A DNA stretch of 64,000 bases from Heterobasidion occidentale (lineage: Eukaryota > Basidiomycota > Agaricomycetes > Russulales > Bondarzewiaceae), in NCBI GenBank assembly GCA_039111635.1, contig JBCAQO010000002.1, positions 2,976,001 to 3,040,000 on the forward strand, given 5' to 3'. Under the pieces are notes generated by a model. The model was not told the origin of the DNA, did not search any database, and saw only the letters and a program-made list of their open reading frames with translations. Each line of letters opens with the position of its first letter. Within the stretch, counting starts at the first letter, position 1. Shown piece by piece: positions 1 through 10,908 of this stretch. A program made the translations under genes and the position numbers.

Positions 1-1
1 C

Positions 2-157
2 GCATTCATCAACTTCAGGGACCGTACCTCCGCGGAGCGCGCTGCCGAAGCTTGGGCGAATGGGCTTGACATGGACGGTGAACGGCTCGCGGTGCGGTGG
101 GGACGAAGCAAGAACACCGCCAAGCCCAGTCCGATAGCGCAGACTGTAGTGACATAG
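2..157 (+). CDS. SLT11: Pre-mRNA-splicing factor SLT11/RBM22 type, 3' end only
   Basis: Only the last 51 codons lie in the window; the gene begins upstream. The residues form the end of an RRM fold: AFINF is the RNP1 strand, then a helix (ERAAEAWANG), then the closing strand GERLAVRWGRSK. The ending V-R-W-G-R-S is typical of the RRM of Ecm2/Slt11 and human RBM22, spliceosomal NTC-related proteins that contact the U6 snRNA and intron in the activated spliceosome. The short tail (NTAKPSPIAQTVVT) ends at TAG. The N-terminal zinc finger of the family cannot be checked, so another RRM protein such as Cwc2 is possible. Confidence 0.7.
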   Translation, partial: AFINFRDRTSAERAAEAWANGLDMDGERLAVRWGRSKNTAKPSPIAQTVVT

Positions 158-456
158 GCGATCGAAGCATGTAGCCTTCCCTTTATTTTCTTTCCATCAG
201 TAAATTCCATGTAGGATGTATACGTTGTTGTGGTACTATTTAATGAATCCTTCCGTCGGTAGAGGGTATCTCTTGATGTGAATGTCATTACTTAGTCATA
301 ACAATAATGAGGTCATCAATTTTGAGAGGTGGGAAGGAAAGAATGAAGAAGGTGATAAGTATAGTGAACGAATATAACCGCAAGCAGAAAAGACGTGAGT
401 GTGGATCCAGCAAAGGAATGGCTATAATGGCTATAAAGAGGCCGAACGTAGCATTC
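158..456. other. Convergent intergenic region
   Basis: AT-rich spacer between the end of the splicing-factor gene and the convergent end of the sulfur transporter gene. It should hold both 3' ends. I see no gene; a 62-codon open frame on the plus strand has no recognisable protein character. Confidence 0.5.
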
Positions 457-1721
457 CTACGCTACCAAAAGCCCTCCAACAAGCACGGATACTAGCCAAG
501 TTGCGAGTGGCTGAATGTTAGTGCTTGTCGCAAGAGCACGCCCAAAGTTGACCAGCCCAGGTCCAGCTGTTTGTAAAAAACGAGTGCGATAAACATCAAG
601 CGCGTCGAAGCAACAATATGGATGGAAGACGTACGGCAGATCCCCTCCATCCCCCAACCGACACCGAACACCGCAGCCCCGGTCACGAGGCGCCAGTCGA
701 CCTTCGCACTGCTCTTTGGACAAAGCCCCCGTCCCCATTTGCGGTACAAGGCTGTAGCGAGTGGGAGCGCACCCACTGCAAGAAAAGCGAGGGATGGATC
801 AAAAGAGGAGTTGAAGGGAAGAATCAGGAACGAAAGCACGCGTTGAGGGGACGTCAGGTTCGAGAGGCGAAGGGCAAGCGAGAAGGACACGGCGGTCAGA
901 AAGGAGGTCACTATACGACGATGCGAATACGTTTCGTTGTAAACTTTTGGCTCCTTGTCTGAGTCAGGAGGTGACAACTATGAATTGCAAGGTCAGACAT
1001 TAAAAGCGAACAATGCTAGCGGGTGCGTACAAGATATTGCACAACCAACGCGCTGAGCATCGAGACGCTTGAACCGACCATAAAAGTCGTGCCATGGTCC
1101 CCTAGGGTATAATCAGCGGGTCCGGCTGCTATGAGTCTACTGCTATGCAACACGTGGGTAGTGAGGACTCCAGTAATGAAAAAGGTAGCCGTCGCTACGA
1201 TGGATCTTCAGAGTTGCCGAATAAGTATAAAGAGGATGTCCCATAGGCGCCGAGCGCATACCGAGGAGATAAGCGTGACAGCCCACAAATCATATGTCTA
1301 TATATACTGCTCGTCAAGGGCTCTCTTCTTAGACGAGATGCTGAGCGGACATACCCAGACGTGCAGCCGTTGCTCAACTAAAGACAGACCAGAGTGATCC
1401 TCCAAGTCAGCCCACGGCGCGTGTCAGATCGCAAGCGGCACATACCTTGGTCCCCAATCCAACCAAGACCCCAGAGGCAATCAAAGTAGATAATGGTGCT
1501 TCCGACATCTGGGGCCCGGGGCCCTCGATAGCCCCAACGACGATGCCGCCAAGCAGCAACCCTAGCACTGAAGCAGCATCCTCCTTGCCGCCCTTCACGG
1601 CTCTGTGGAGAAATCCTGCTATCCCAAACACGGTCCCATTGAGCATGAGGAGAGTGTGCACGGGCAGCGCGAGCCCTATGCCTCCTAGGAAAGATTGCAG
1701 GGGAGTGCTGCCGGTGGCCAT
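457..1721 (-). CDS. YeeE/YedE family sulfur (thiosulfate) transporter
   Basis: Multi-pass membrane protein of the YeeE/YedE (Sulf_transp) family, whose bacterial members import thiosulfate through paired membrane repeats with conserved cysteines. Six exons read from ATG 1721. Exon 1 gives hydrophobic helices ending VLVGLGTK. Short exons follow encoding LSNGCTSG and HMICGLSRLSPR, the hallmark NGCTSGH..CGLSR loop of repeat 1. Next come SIVATATFFITGVLTTH and a long exon ending GWGMEGIC. The last exon starts PGPGLVNFGRALAT, completing the repeat-2 hallmark GICPGP, and the protein stops after VGGLLVA. Length is about 310 residues, normal for the fungal members. The open frame extends upstream to a TTG at 1751, but the first ATG is 1721. 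The substrate in fungi is inferred from the family only. Plasma membrane location is likely. Confidence 0.85.
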
Positions 1722-2908
1722 TGCATGAGCAGGACAGGGAACGTACACCAAAGTGTGCGTGCGCGGGTGCGCGGAGAGACAGGATGCAACGGCGGCATTG
1801 CGAGGACGGAGGGTGGGCTTATAAGCGGACCCTCACAGACTGAGGCTGGGTCCGAGTGTCCGAGTCGCCAGAAATGAAGACTGAATCTAACATGGAGATC
1901 GTCACGTGAACCCGCATGATTTGCTGACGCTGACGCGCGATTCGCTTCCTCAGCAGGTCCCGCATCCTGCCCTGTTCTGTGGATGGTAGTGGATGGTGTG
2001 GAATTTGCAGGGGCTGAAAGAGTGCTAGTACCGTGCTAGTAGGGGCTGGTCGTGCAACCGGGATCCACCTGTCAAATACCGGGCAGCTTCAAGCAGTCTT
2101 CAAGCGAGGTAAATTTGGCGATGTTCCTCGTTCCTCACCCCGATCTGATGACAATCGAGATGCAAGAAGCATGGATGGTCGATGATCTTTGCAGGCGGCC
2201 AAGAACAGATCTGTAAGTGCCGCTAGGTGCACCTGCAAAGACAAACATTCCTTGCTGGAGAAGAACGTGGTCTGCTCCGATTTGGTGAATCACGCCCAAG
2301 GAAGACATATCGACTGTAATGGAAACCCCGAATGAGGCCAGCGTGTCGCAATTTATATACTCTTTGACGATTTCGAAATTCAATTCTTGAAATCATCCGG
2401 AGTGAATGGTCAGCGGCAAAGGTCGAAGTGTGACTGTGGCGCTGCGAAGGGATCGAGTTCGGCAGCACGAGCTCCGTAATAGACATGTTGCCGCACCAGC
2501 GGAAGGGCATCGGACGGATGGGAATGCAAGAATCCTATATGATCAAAATGTGGCTTAAGCACAACTCCGGTCGCTTTCACACCGATGTCCACGTAAGTGA
2601 TATTAGATTGGCTCTGACAGTGTTGGCAAGTGGACGACACGACCATAAGTCTGTCAAGATGGATAATACATGCGGATTTGATTTCGGCACGACAGAACTG
2701 GATTGAACCCCCCCTCCCAGAATAAAAGAACCCTCTAGCTAATGCGAGTACAGATAGAACGGTCATCCCTACGCGTCCCGGTGTTGACTGGATGCGGACG
2801 TCATTATCTTCGCATGGAGTAAGAGAGCTAAGCACACTTACGCACACCACTTAACTGCAATCCCAGTAGCAAGATGATTGCTCCTCATCCAGGGCCAGAA
2901 AGGTGTCA
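1722..2908. other. Upstream region of the sulfur transporter and gene-poor spacer
   Basis: About 1.2 kb without a convincing gene. The first 300 bases serve as the promoter of the minus-strand sulfur transporter. Open frames on the minus strand between 2135 and 2850 (up to 146 codons) show no recognisable motif, no sensible splice partners and no family resemblance, so I leave them out. Confidence 0.45.
1901..1909. promoter_or_regulatory. GTCACGTGA E-box upstream of the sulfur transporter
   Basis: A GTCACGTGA element lies about 180 bp upstream of the transporter ATG. In budding yeast the bHLH factor Cbf1 binds RTCACGTG in promoters of sulfur-assimilation genes together with Met4/Met28. Regulation by a Cbf1-like factor here is inference from the site and the gene's likely role. 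Confidence 0.4.
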
Positions 2909-3672
2909 CCAAGCTGAGAACTCTTGTCCGTAAGACAAGCACGTCTGTCCACAGGCGGAAACTCCTATCCGTAAGGTGAGGGCCTAACAGTAAGACGCGA
3001 AAGGCTAGCGGTAAGGTGAGCGCCTGGAAGTGAGATGAGAACGCGTGTCTGTAGAAGGTGAGGACGCGTGGCGATAGGATGAGAACGCGTGGCGGTAGGA
3101 TGAGAACGCCTAGCAGTAGGATGAGAACTCCTGACAGCAAGCAAGGTGAACATCCGACAGTAAGATGAGCACGCCTGGCGGTAAGATGAGAACGTTTGGC
3201 GGTAGATGAGCACGCCTAGAGGTAGAGGGTGAGAATGCCTGGCCATAAGATCAACTCCCGGCGGTAAGATGAGCCCGCCTGTCCGCAAGATGAGCCCGCC
3301 TGTCCTCAAGATGAGCCCGCCTGGCAGTAGAGGGTAAGAATGCCTGGCGGTGGGGGATCATGATTCCTTCAAGTAAGACAGGAACTGCCTGGATGTAGAA
3401 GATGAGAACACCTGAAATTATAATGGGCCCATCTGACAGGAGATGAGAGCGTGCGGCGGTAGTGGAGGGCGTTTGGCAGTAGAAGATGAGAACGCCCGAC
3501 AGCGATTTTAACGCCTGGCAGTAGAAGAGAACGCCTGACGGTAGAAGAGAACGCCTGGCAGTAGAGGATGAGAACGCCTGGCAGTAGAGGATGAGAACGC
3601 CTGTCCGTCAAAGGTAAGAATGGCTGGCAGTAGATGGGAACACCTGGCAGTAGACAACGAGAACGCGAGTCT
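2909..3672. repeat. Degenerate minisatellite, unit about 21 bp, about 36 copies
   Basis: Head-to-tail array whose core unit reads about GTAAGATGAGAACGCCTGGC (20 of 21 bases). Units vary from 18 to 24 bp; the commonest differences are GTAAG/GTAGG/GTAGAAG at the start and CGCCTGGC/CGCCTGTCC/CGCGTGGC at the end. Copies near 3060-3130 and 3540-3600 are best conserved, and the middle (3340-3450) is most decayed. Long open frames on the minus strand (repeating SHPT and similar) result from the repeat, not from a gene. There are no spacers of constant length and no neighbouring cas genes, so it is not a CRISPR array. Confidence 0.9.
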
Positions 3673-4790
3673 GTGCTATTCGGGCGGTGTTCGGAGACTG
3701 ATCTGCCCCGTGCCTACAGTCCCATGCTACATTGCCAAGAAAACGAAATGTTGCGCTGGACACGCTTGTGCAACAAGTCACGTCCAGGAGTGGCTTGCTG
3801 CAGATGGCATATGAACCTTCAGCAAATCGAAACTATGTCATGAAAGTTCGAAGCACATACCACTGGCTACAACGAACACTCCAGCCTGTCTCGGCAGTCT
3901 TCTTGATGGGTGGTTGGGCACTTCCCTTGACGGCGTGCGGTGGATATTCGGGATGAACCTGTGAGCAGGGTAACAATCTTTGACCAAGTCCGGGTTGGAC
4001 TTGGCCATGACGCAGACGTTCTTCGACTGCATCTGGGAGACGGTGAGGGGGTCGGTAAGGTGTAGGTTTGACGAGGTCAGTCCTGTGTGCGTTATTGAGA
4101 GGGGGGGTTGTCAGTGGGTCTTCAAGTTGGGCTGCCCTTTTATGGGCAGAAAAAGGCGGCGGTTTGACACTCCCATACATGGTAAGGCTAAACTGAACAA
4201 TGGGGCGACGGTGCTTTGAGCTTCAAGCTTCAAAGCTGACAGGTGATTCGTAAGACTTGGGCCTGATCGACTCAGCGTCCAGCAAATGCGGCGCGTCATT
4301 AGTCTCTGCAGTGTGGCTGACCTTACACATAATAATCGGCCTGTGCAGCACGGGTGGCGTATTGTGGCCCCAAGCTCGAGTGGTAGGTGACGTCATGCAG
4401 CTCTTTGTTGTCATCCTCAACCAGTGAGTGTGCGGACATTTTTTGATTAATTTTCTAAGGGTCCCGGTACCCACATCCCAGTATGAACTGAGGCCGCTAT
4501 TGACGGCAAGTCGGGCAGGACATAAGCTGGCAAAGGGTGTCGTACATTACCCAAAGGGAATGTCGTCAAGGCCGACCAAGCAACTCATGAGAGTGGAACG
4601 AGTTACGAGACCGCGCGCCGTGGCGGAAAGGGTGGACCCAGCTGCCAGCAATCTCCGAATGGCCCGCCAAAAGCGCGCCATATGTGTAGCCGTGCTTTCG
4701 GCTCCACTTCCCACGCAATGGACGGCCTGAACAAGTTGTCCACTGCGAGCTTGGTTTCTACTTTCCACAAGTCTGGCAAAGCCTGACCCA
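3673..4790. other. Gene-poor region upstream of OGG1
   Basis: About 1.1 kb between the minisatellite and OGG1. I find no open frame with recognisable protein character on either strand and no RNA gene. The last few hundred bases presumably contain the OGG1 promoter. The low gene density next to a repeat array contrasts with the packed regions elsewhere. Confidence 0.4.
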
Positions 4791-6440
4791 ATGGCTCATA
4801 CACCTCTCCACTTTCGTGCTCTTCCTCTACCGCTAGCCCAGCTCTCACTCGCAGCGGTGTTGCAGTGTGGCCAGTCTTTTCGCTGGTCGATCTACTCACT
4901 GCACGTACCATCTGAGACCCCCGTATCAGACTCTGCTGTGCCGACCCATGAATACCGTCTCTGTTTGCGTGACCGTGTGGTCTGCCTACGCCAGTCCCCT
5001 GATATGTTGTTCTACCGTTCTGTGTTCTCTGAGCCTGCTCTGTCCCCCAAACAAGAGTCCGAGAGAGAGGCGGAGACGCTCCTATGGCTGAAGGACTATT
5101 TCCAGCTCGATGTTGACTTACTGAAGCTATACGACGAGTGGAGTGAACGCGACGCGGTGTTCATGAGGTTCAGAAAAAGATTCGAAGGGATACGGGTGTT
5201 GCGGCAGGATCCATGGGAGAATCTGGTGTCGTGAGCGCTCTCCTTCCTATCATCTGAATCACAGGTTCACTTGGGATGGGGCAGTTTTATATGCTCATCA
5301 AATAATAACATTACACGCATCACAAAAATGGTGAAGTCATTGTGTGAAAAATATTCTCCGCCACTGCTATCTATGCCACCTCCTTTAGCAGTGACAGGTA
5401 GCCTCGCAAAGTCGCCAATAGACTCAGCTAAGGAGCGAGAGCTCAAGTCCTTCCACCCATTTCCACCACCTTCTCGCCTTGCTGCGACCGATGTCTCTGC
5501 GACGCTCCGGTCTCTTGGCTTTGGCTACCGCGCGGAATATATACAAAAGACAGCCAAGATGCTTGTTGATCAGCATGAGGGTTCTTCGACCTCCTCTGAC
5601 GCTCAAGAGGCGGCTGAGCTATGGTTAATCACTTTGCGAAAGCTGCCAACGTCACAAGCGAGGGCAGAGCTGCTCAAGTTCATGGGTGTGGGCCGGAAGG
5701 TAGCCGACTGCGTTCTACTTATGAGCATTGACAAAGTACGTCTTTCCGACGACCTTGCCACACGTTATTCGTTACTGACTAGCAGCCTTTCAGAAAGAAG
5801 TGATACCCGTCGACACACACGTTCATCAAATCGCCATGAAGCATTATGACATGCGGGGAGCGAATAGCAGACGAGGAGCGTCTGTAACGAAGCAGGCCCT
5901 GTCCGCGAAACTTTATGAGGAAGTGAGCACGAAGCTGATGGGCGTCTGGGGAGATTATGCCGGATGGGCGCACTCAGTAAGTATCTCGATCTTATCCTTC
6001 ACGAATCCGAATCATATCTTTCTCATGCAATCGTATAGGTACTTTTCACGGCTGATTTGAGGTCATTCTCGTCCTACGGTCTGTCGACACCCACTCCCAG
6101 TCCCTCGGAGCATCCATCTCCCAAGCCTTCCAAGCGTCCATCTCTCAGTCCCTCCAAGCGTCCATCTCTCAGTCCCTCCAAGCGTTCCTCTCCCAGCACC
6201 TCTAAGCGTTCCTCTCCTAGACATCAGCTTGACCTGTCACTTCCGACGCCTCCATCTACGCCTGCAGAAACACTGCCAATAGCAGTGGTGGGGAAGAAAC
6301 GAGGCCGGCCGCTCAAGGTGACGATCTGCCCGACTGATGAAACAAAGATTGTATCCAACTCAGAGAGTAAAAGTGATGCTGACGTCCTTCCGACGCTGTC
6401 TACGATGGCCGAACGCGTGAAGAGGCGGCGGAGGGCTTGA
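4791..6440 (+). CDS. OGG1: 8-oxoguanine DNA glycosylase OGG1 with extended AT-hook tail
   Basis: Bifunctional HhH-GPD glycosylase that removes 8-oxoguanine opposite C and nicks the abasic site; nuclear, possibly also mitochondrial. Four exons: 4791-5230, 5285-5735, 5794-5976 and 6039-6440. The N-terminal OGG domain has QCGQSFRW; exon 2 starts with the family signature FICSSNNNI. The hairpin reads GVGRKVADC, with the Schiff-base Lys near residue 285, followed by the catalytic Asp in PVDTHVHQIA. The conserved WAHS/VLFTADLR junction confirms intron 3. After the glycosylase domain comes an unusual tail of about 125 residues: tandem SPSKRPSL-type repeats, then an AT-hook (KKRGRPLK), ending KRRRRA. 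Human OGG1 (345 residues) lacks such a tail; this protein is close to 490. Confidence 0.95.
6110..6225 (+). repeat. Short coding tandem repeat in the OGG1 tail
   Basis: Imperfect tandem copies of a roughly 24-bp unit (AAGCGTCCATCTCTCAGTCC and a few further bases), encoding repeated S-K-R-P/S-S-x-S-P blocks. The two central copies are nearly identical at the DNA level, suggesting recent expansion. Confidence 0.8.
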
Positions 6441-6645
6441 TGTATACTCTGCCATATAATTATCAATATCTGCTCCTCGTTGTACAACACTTTTGAACGT
6501 GGTTGAGTTGTATCGCACCGAAAGTTGCCTTCGAGCCTCGATCACCGAGATCTCGGCGAGATCCAAAAGCGCGCGTGTCGTAATGCATAAGGTGTCATAC
6601 AGCTGCGTCTTTCCTGCCTTGATCTCGCCTTCGACGTCGGGAGCC

Positions 6646-8787
6646 ATGTCCTCTGGTAAAGGAAAAGCAGCCGACGCAGTCGAACATAACCCCGAGCTTA
6701 CTCACGAAAACGATCCTGACATCGACGGTTCCGCCTCCGGCTCAGAACCAGAGCTCGACGACCCGTCGGACGGCATACTCCCTGTTGCGTCTTCCAGCAC
6801 TACCTCCAAGAAAAAGAAGAAGAAGAAGTCAAAAGCCGCGAGGGCCCTGGCTGCACTGAAGGGGGACACCGTGCCGCAGCAGATTGTGGATACTGTGCTG
6901 AAGAAAGTCAAGGAAGAGCATGGCGAAGATACGCCTGGTGCTGATGCGGAGACAGTCAGGCAGTTGCTAGAGCAGTTGAAGATCAAAGATGTCATTCAGG
7001 GAAAGAGTGGGCTTGGGGGACTGAACAAGAAGGACGCTGGTGATCATAAGGTGCGCCAAGCGCGGTTGTTTGTCGAATCTCGAGAAGTGTAAAGCTGACA
7101 TGCGTAGTTCTGGGCCACGCAACCTGTTCCTCACTATGGTAGTATGATTCACCTGTGTTTGGTACAAGGTACTGACCGTGGCATAGACGAAGCTCCCCCA
7201 GAGGACGACGGTTTTATTGAACCCTCCAGGCCTCGGGAGGAGGTACGGCAAGATTCATATCCCTTGCCGAAGGACTTCGAGTGGTCCGTCATTGACATCG
7301 AAGATACAACCCAGGTATTTTTTTTCAGCATTTTTTTTTTCAATTCCTGAAGCCGGTAGATACTCTGGAATAGATCCGGGAGGTATACGAGCTTCTCTCA
7401 GCCAATTATGTTGAGGACGATGTCGCGGCTTTCCGCTTTCAATACACTGCCGAATTCCTTGAATGGTATCGTACAGCCCTACAATCAGCTGCTCCCAAGT
7501 CTGATATTATATGTAGGGCGTTGAAGCCTCCTGGCTACCACAAGGAATGGCACATGGGGTCCGCGTCTCTTCAAACAAGAAGTTGGTCGCATTTATCTCC
7601 GGTGTGCCGATCACACTCCGTGTCCGCGGCAAGTAAGTCCCCTCTTGTGTGTAAATGTTGCGTATATTAAACAGTTCGCATCATAGCGTCTTCCAAGCAA
7701 GTGAAATCAATTACCTTTGTGTTCACAAAAAGCTGCGATCGAAGCGACTCGCCCCGGTGTTGATCAAGGAAGTCACTCGGCAGTGTCATCTGAAGGGTAT
7801 CTTCCAGGCCATCTACACCGCGGGAATTGTGCTCCCTACCCCCGTCTCAACGTGCCGGTAATTTTTCTTCCGATGTCCATCGTCGCCCAATCTCATGACC
7901 CCTCTTACTTTGAGGTACTTCCATCGCTCTTTGAACGTTCCCAAGCTCGTCGACGTCAAATTCACTTATGTCCCTCGGAGCATGACGCTTGCGCGCATGA
8001 TTCGTCAGTTCAAGTTGCCATCTTCACCGCACCTCTCGCGCTCAGGCCTCCGCGAGATGGAGGAGCGTGACGTTACGGAAGTTGCGGATCTCTTCACGAA
8101 ATACATGAAGCGGTTCGACATGGTTCCAGAGATGACACATGATGAAGTGCGCCACCAGTTCCTGAGTGGAAGAGGAAAGGGCGAGAAGGATCCTGTGACG
8201 CGTCGGAGAGAGGGGCAGGTCATCTGGACATATGTCGTCGAGGTTGGCCCTCTATCTTGCCAACTGAGCCAATCATATCTCTCAACTTGTCTTTTCCCTC
8301 TCGTTACGGCGAACAGAACACCGAGACGCACAAGATCACGGATTTCTTCTCATTCTATACACTCCCGTCGACGATCATGAACCACCAGAAGCACCACCTT
8401 CTGGAAGCGGCGTACCTATTCTACTACGCCACGGACGTCGCGTTTCAGGAGGACGCGGACGCTAACGGTCTTTTGAAGCGGCGGTTGCGTGACCTCGTCG
8501 GTGACGCGATCATCGTCGCAGACCAGGCCAAGTTTGACGTGTTCAACGCGTTGACGCTGATGGATAGCGCGTACTACCTACAGGATCTTAAGGCGAGTAC
8601 TTCGCCGCCATCATACATCAGTCCTTCGCCTTGAGTGCTTACCGACTTTCATAATCTTGCATAGTTCGGGTCCGGCGACGGTCTGCTCAACTTCTACTTG
8701 TACAACTGGAGGACAAAACCCCTGGCGGGTGTTACCGGTACTGCAGACAAGGAGGCAGGGATGGGGGTCGGCGTAGTCATGTTGTAA
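6646..8787 (+). CDS. NMT1: Glycylpeptide N-tetradecanoyltransferase (N-myristoyltransferase)
   Basis: Transfers myristate from myristoyl-CoA to N-terminal glycines; cytosolic and ribosome-associated. ATG 6646 opens [10 protein letters not shown], followed by an acidic stretch and a poly-Lys run ([10 protein letters not shown]), the kind of basic N-terminus that binds ribosomes. Further blocks across about nine exons: [11 protein letters not shown], a PLPKDFEW segment, [35 protein letters not shown] (the acyl-CoA-binding signature), [20 protein letters not shown], and a C-terminal lobe with [14 protein letters not shown] and YNWRT. The protein ends GVVML, matching the family, where the C-terminal carboxylate is the catalytic base. 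Only about 200 bp separates it from OGG1 upstream, in the same direction. Confidence 0.96.
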
Positions 8788-8963
8788 TGTAAACTTGAAC
8801 CTAGAGACACTATGCATTCAAGACAATTCACAGTCCTTTCTTCCTCCACCAATCGCTACTACCCAGGCAATAGTTTACAGTCACAATATCTATCGTTGCT
8901 TGCAAAGTAGTATACAGATGTCCCTTACCCTCGTACACTTCCGACATCTTGACGACTCAATAA

Positions 8964-10673
8964 CTAGTCGCTATCAATGACGATGACGTCGTCATCGTCG
9001 ACACCCCAATCTTCCTCAGGCGAGGGGCTCCTTTCTCGCGGTCGCCGTGCTCTCTGTGGGATACGAGGAACGCTGGCTCCTCCTGCCCCTACTGTGGCCG
9101 GAATGGCCGCCCGCGCGCTCAAAGTTTGGCCGTTACCCCACTTCGTGTCTGAAGTCTTCTCTTCTTTAGCCTTGCCTTTGGCGGAGGAGGACGCCTTTGG
9201 CTGCATCGTTGAGCGGCCGGTCAGGCTGTTTCCGGCACTGTTGAAGGCTGAAGAAGGCTATCAGAAAGTAATGAGTGGACGATATGATGCATGTCAAGAG
9301 GAAGAGTACCTGTGGCCCACTGTCTCCATTTGTTGCTGGAGGTGGTGTGAAGGAAGCGATGTTGTAGCCAAAGAAAAGCTTGCCCAAGGGCAGGTTCAGT
9401 GGAGCGGGCACATTGGTTTCAGAGAAGAGATCATCATTTGAAATCACTCGATGCTGACTGATCTCAAAGAGTCGATTAGATGTGAAGAATCGAGTGTAGT
9501 GGTGGAACTCACTCTGTCCGAATAATCTTACTACCTTCGGGTACAGCCTCCGCCTGACGGTGGCTGATCCCCCGTCCCTTTGTCTTCCGGCCAGCCAATG
9601 TCTCACCCTTGCCCTTGAAACTTTCCCATCGATCACCGCCTTTGCTAACGGTAGTTCCACTCTTGCTTGCCCCCGTGAAGGTACCACCCATCGAGCTTCC
9701 TGGTCTGGAAGATCCTGGGGTCGAAGAATTCAAGTCGATGTTAAGTTTTGACGCCATCGTAGATGGAGGGGCAGCTTTGGGTCGCTCAGGCTCAACGTAT
9801 CCGACTGGGGCAGCAAAGTCGACTTCCAAATCTGTGTCGAGGACTGAGATGCCTTCGCCACCCGGGTTCGCTTCCATTACAAGGAGGCCAAAAACGATGC
9901 TGTTATATGATATCTCTATGATATCACCCTGGGTTAGTGCAGAGAAATTACGCAGAGCCTGCTCGAGCCTGCATTGTATATGATTAAGTTCAAAGTAATG
10001 ATGAGGTTCCATGGGTACATACACAGCCTTGGGGTCCGAAATCTCGAGGAAGTGCACATGCTGGGCTTGCAATTTGACGAATTTGCCCTTTGGCAGCTCC
10101 GTCCCGGTGATACGGATTGGATCGCCTTCGTTCAGCCGTAAGGATTTCATCATCCAGTATGGTAGATTAACAACGCCTTCCTCGGCTATGAATTCCAAGA
10201 CACCCGCGTGCGTGAAGGCAGCGGAGTTATTAGGATTCCGAAGCTTGAACATCCAAGGTGATTCGAGATCGAGGGACGTGAGATGGGCGAGGGCCGATGG
10301 AGGCATTATAACTAGAAAGAATTGAGGAGAGGCATATAAGGACACATGATACAGAAGGATCAGTGATGAACGCACTTTTGCCGCCGTAGCTGACGTTCTC
10401 TCGTTCCCGACCAGGGAGCATGGCCACGCTATATGCCTTCAAGTATTCATCGTACTGTCTTGGGTTTGATCGAACTCGAGGACCATATCCTCCACCAAAG
10501 CCCCTGCATACCAGATGATTGAGCTTGACAGGTTGTGAGATGTGGAACGCGTCATACTGGGCTAGTTGAGCGAAGAGTCCTCCAGGGCCACCATTACCTC
10601 CTTCTTGACCAAACTGTAGGAAAAGGATCAGCGAATGAGCATGGAGGAGAATAGATCTACCAACAAAATCCAT
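8964..10673 (-). CDS. UFD1: UFD1, ubiquitin-recognition cofactor of Cdc48/p97
   Basis: Partner of Npl4; the heterodimer recruits Cdc48 to ubiquitylated substrates in ER-associated and chromatin-associated degradation. ATG 10673 gives MDFV, then short exons FGQEGGNGG.. and GFGGGYG.., leading into YDEYLKAYSVAMLPGRE, a strong UFD1 signature. The UT3 domain follows (ESPWMFKLRNPN, VLEFIAEEGVVNLPYWMM, DPKAV/LEQALRNFSALTQGD, EVDFAAPVGYVEPE). A roughly 54-nt intron interrupts DPKAV/LEQ. A Cdc48-binding SHP box reads WESFKGKGETLAG. Then LPLGKLFFGYN and a C-terminal tail ending DDDDVIVIDSD, a textbook SUMO-interacting motif and the last residues of the protein. It is divergently transcribed from CCT4, with 235 bp between the two start codons. 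Confidence 0.95.
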
Positions 10674-10908
10674 GCTCGCTCTTAGATAACGTGGTCAATA
10701 TAGATGTTTGAAGAGCAAGAAAGACGGGGTTTGGCCAGATTCTACCAGATTCTACCAGAATAGGGAGGCCCAGAGACGTACATACGCAATCCCCCACGTG
10801 ATTATAGCGTGGGCTCGATTTGCCTATTCGAGCTTGCGTGAATTCGTCTCGTCTTGCAGTCAGCCTGCACATTGTCGGCGTCCCATCCACCCTTCATTTC
10901 TGACCGCA
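10674..10908. promoter_or_regulatory. Shared divergent promoter, UFD1/CCT4
   Basis: The 235 bp between the start codons of UFD1 (minus) and CCT4 (plus) must contain both promoters. It contains a direct repeat of AGATTCTACC followed by AGAAT (about 10738-10762), giving TTC and GAA blocks that loosely resemble a gapped heat-shock element, and a CACGTG core at about 10795. Their function is not shown. Confidence 0.45.

Noticed and set aside
2135..2850. Possible minus-strand gene
   Set aside because: Open frames up to 146 codons but no recognisable domain, composition or consistent splicing.
2838..3611. Long minus-strand open frames over the minisatellite
   Set aside because: Repeating peptide content mirrors the DNA repeat; no start context, splice sites or domain.
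2909..3672. CRISPR-like array
   Set aside because: Units are contiguous and variable with no unique spacers, no cas genes, and the host is a eukaryote; it is a minisatellite.
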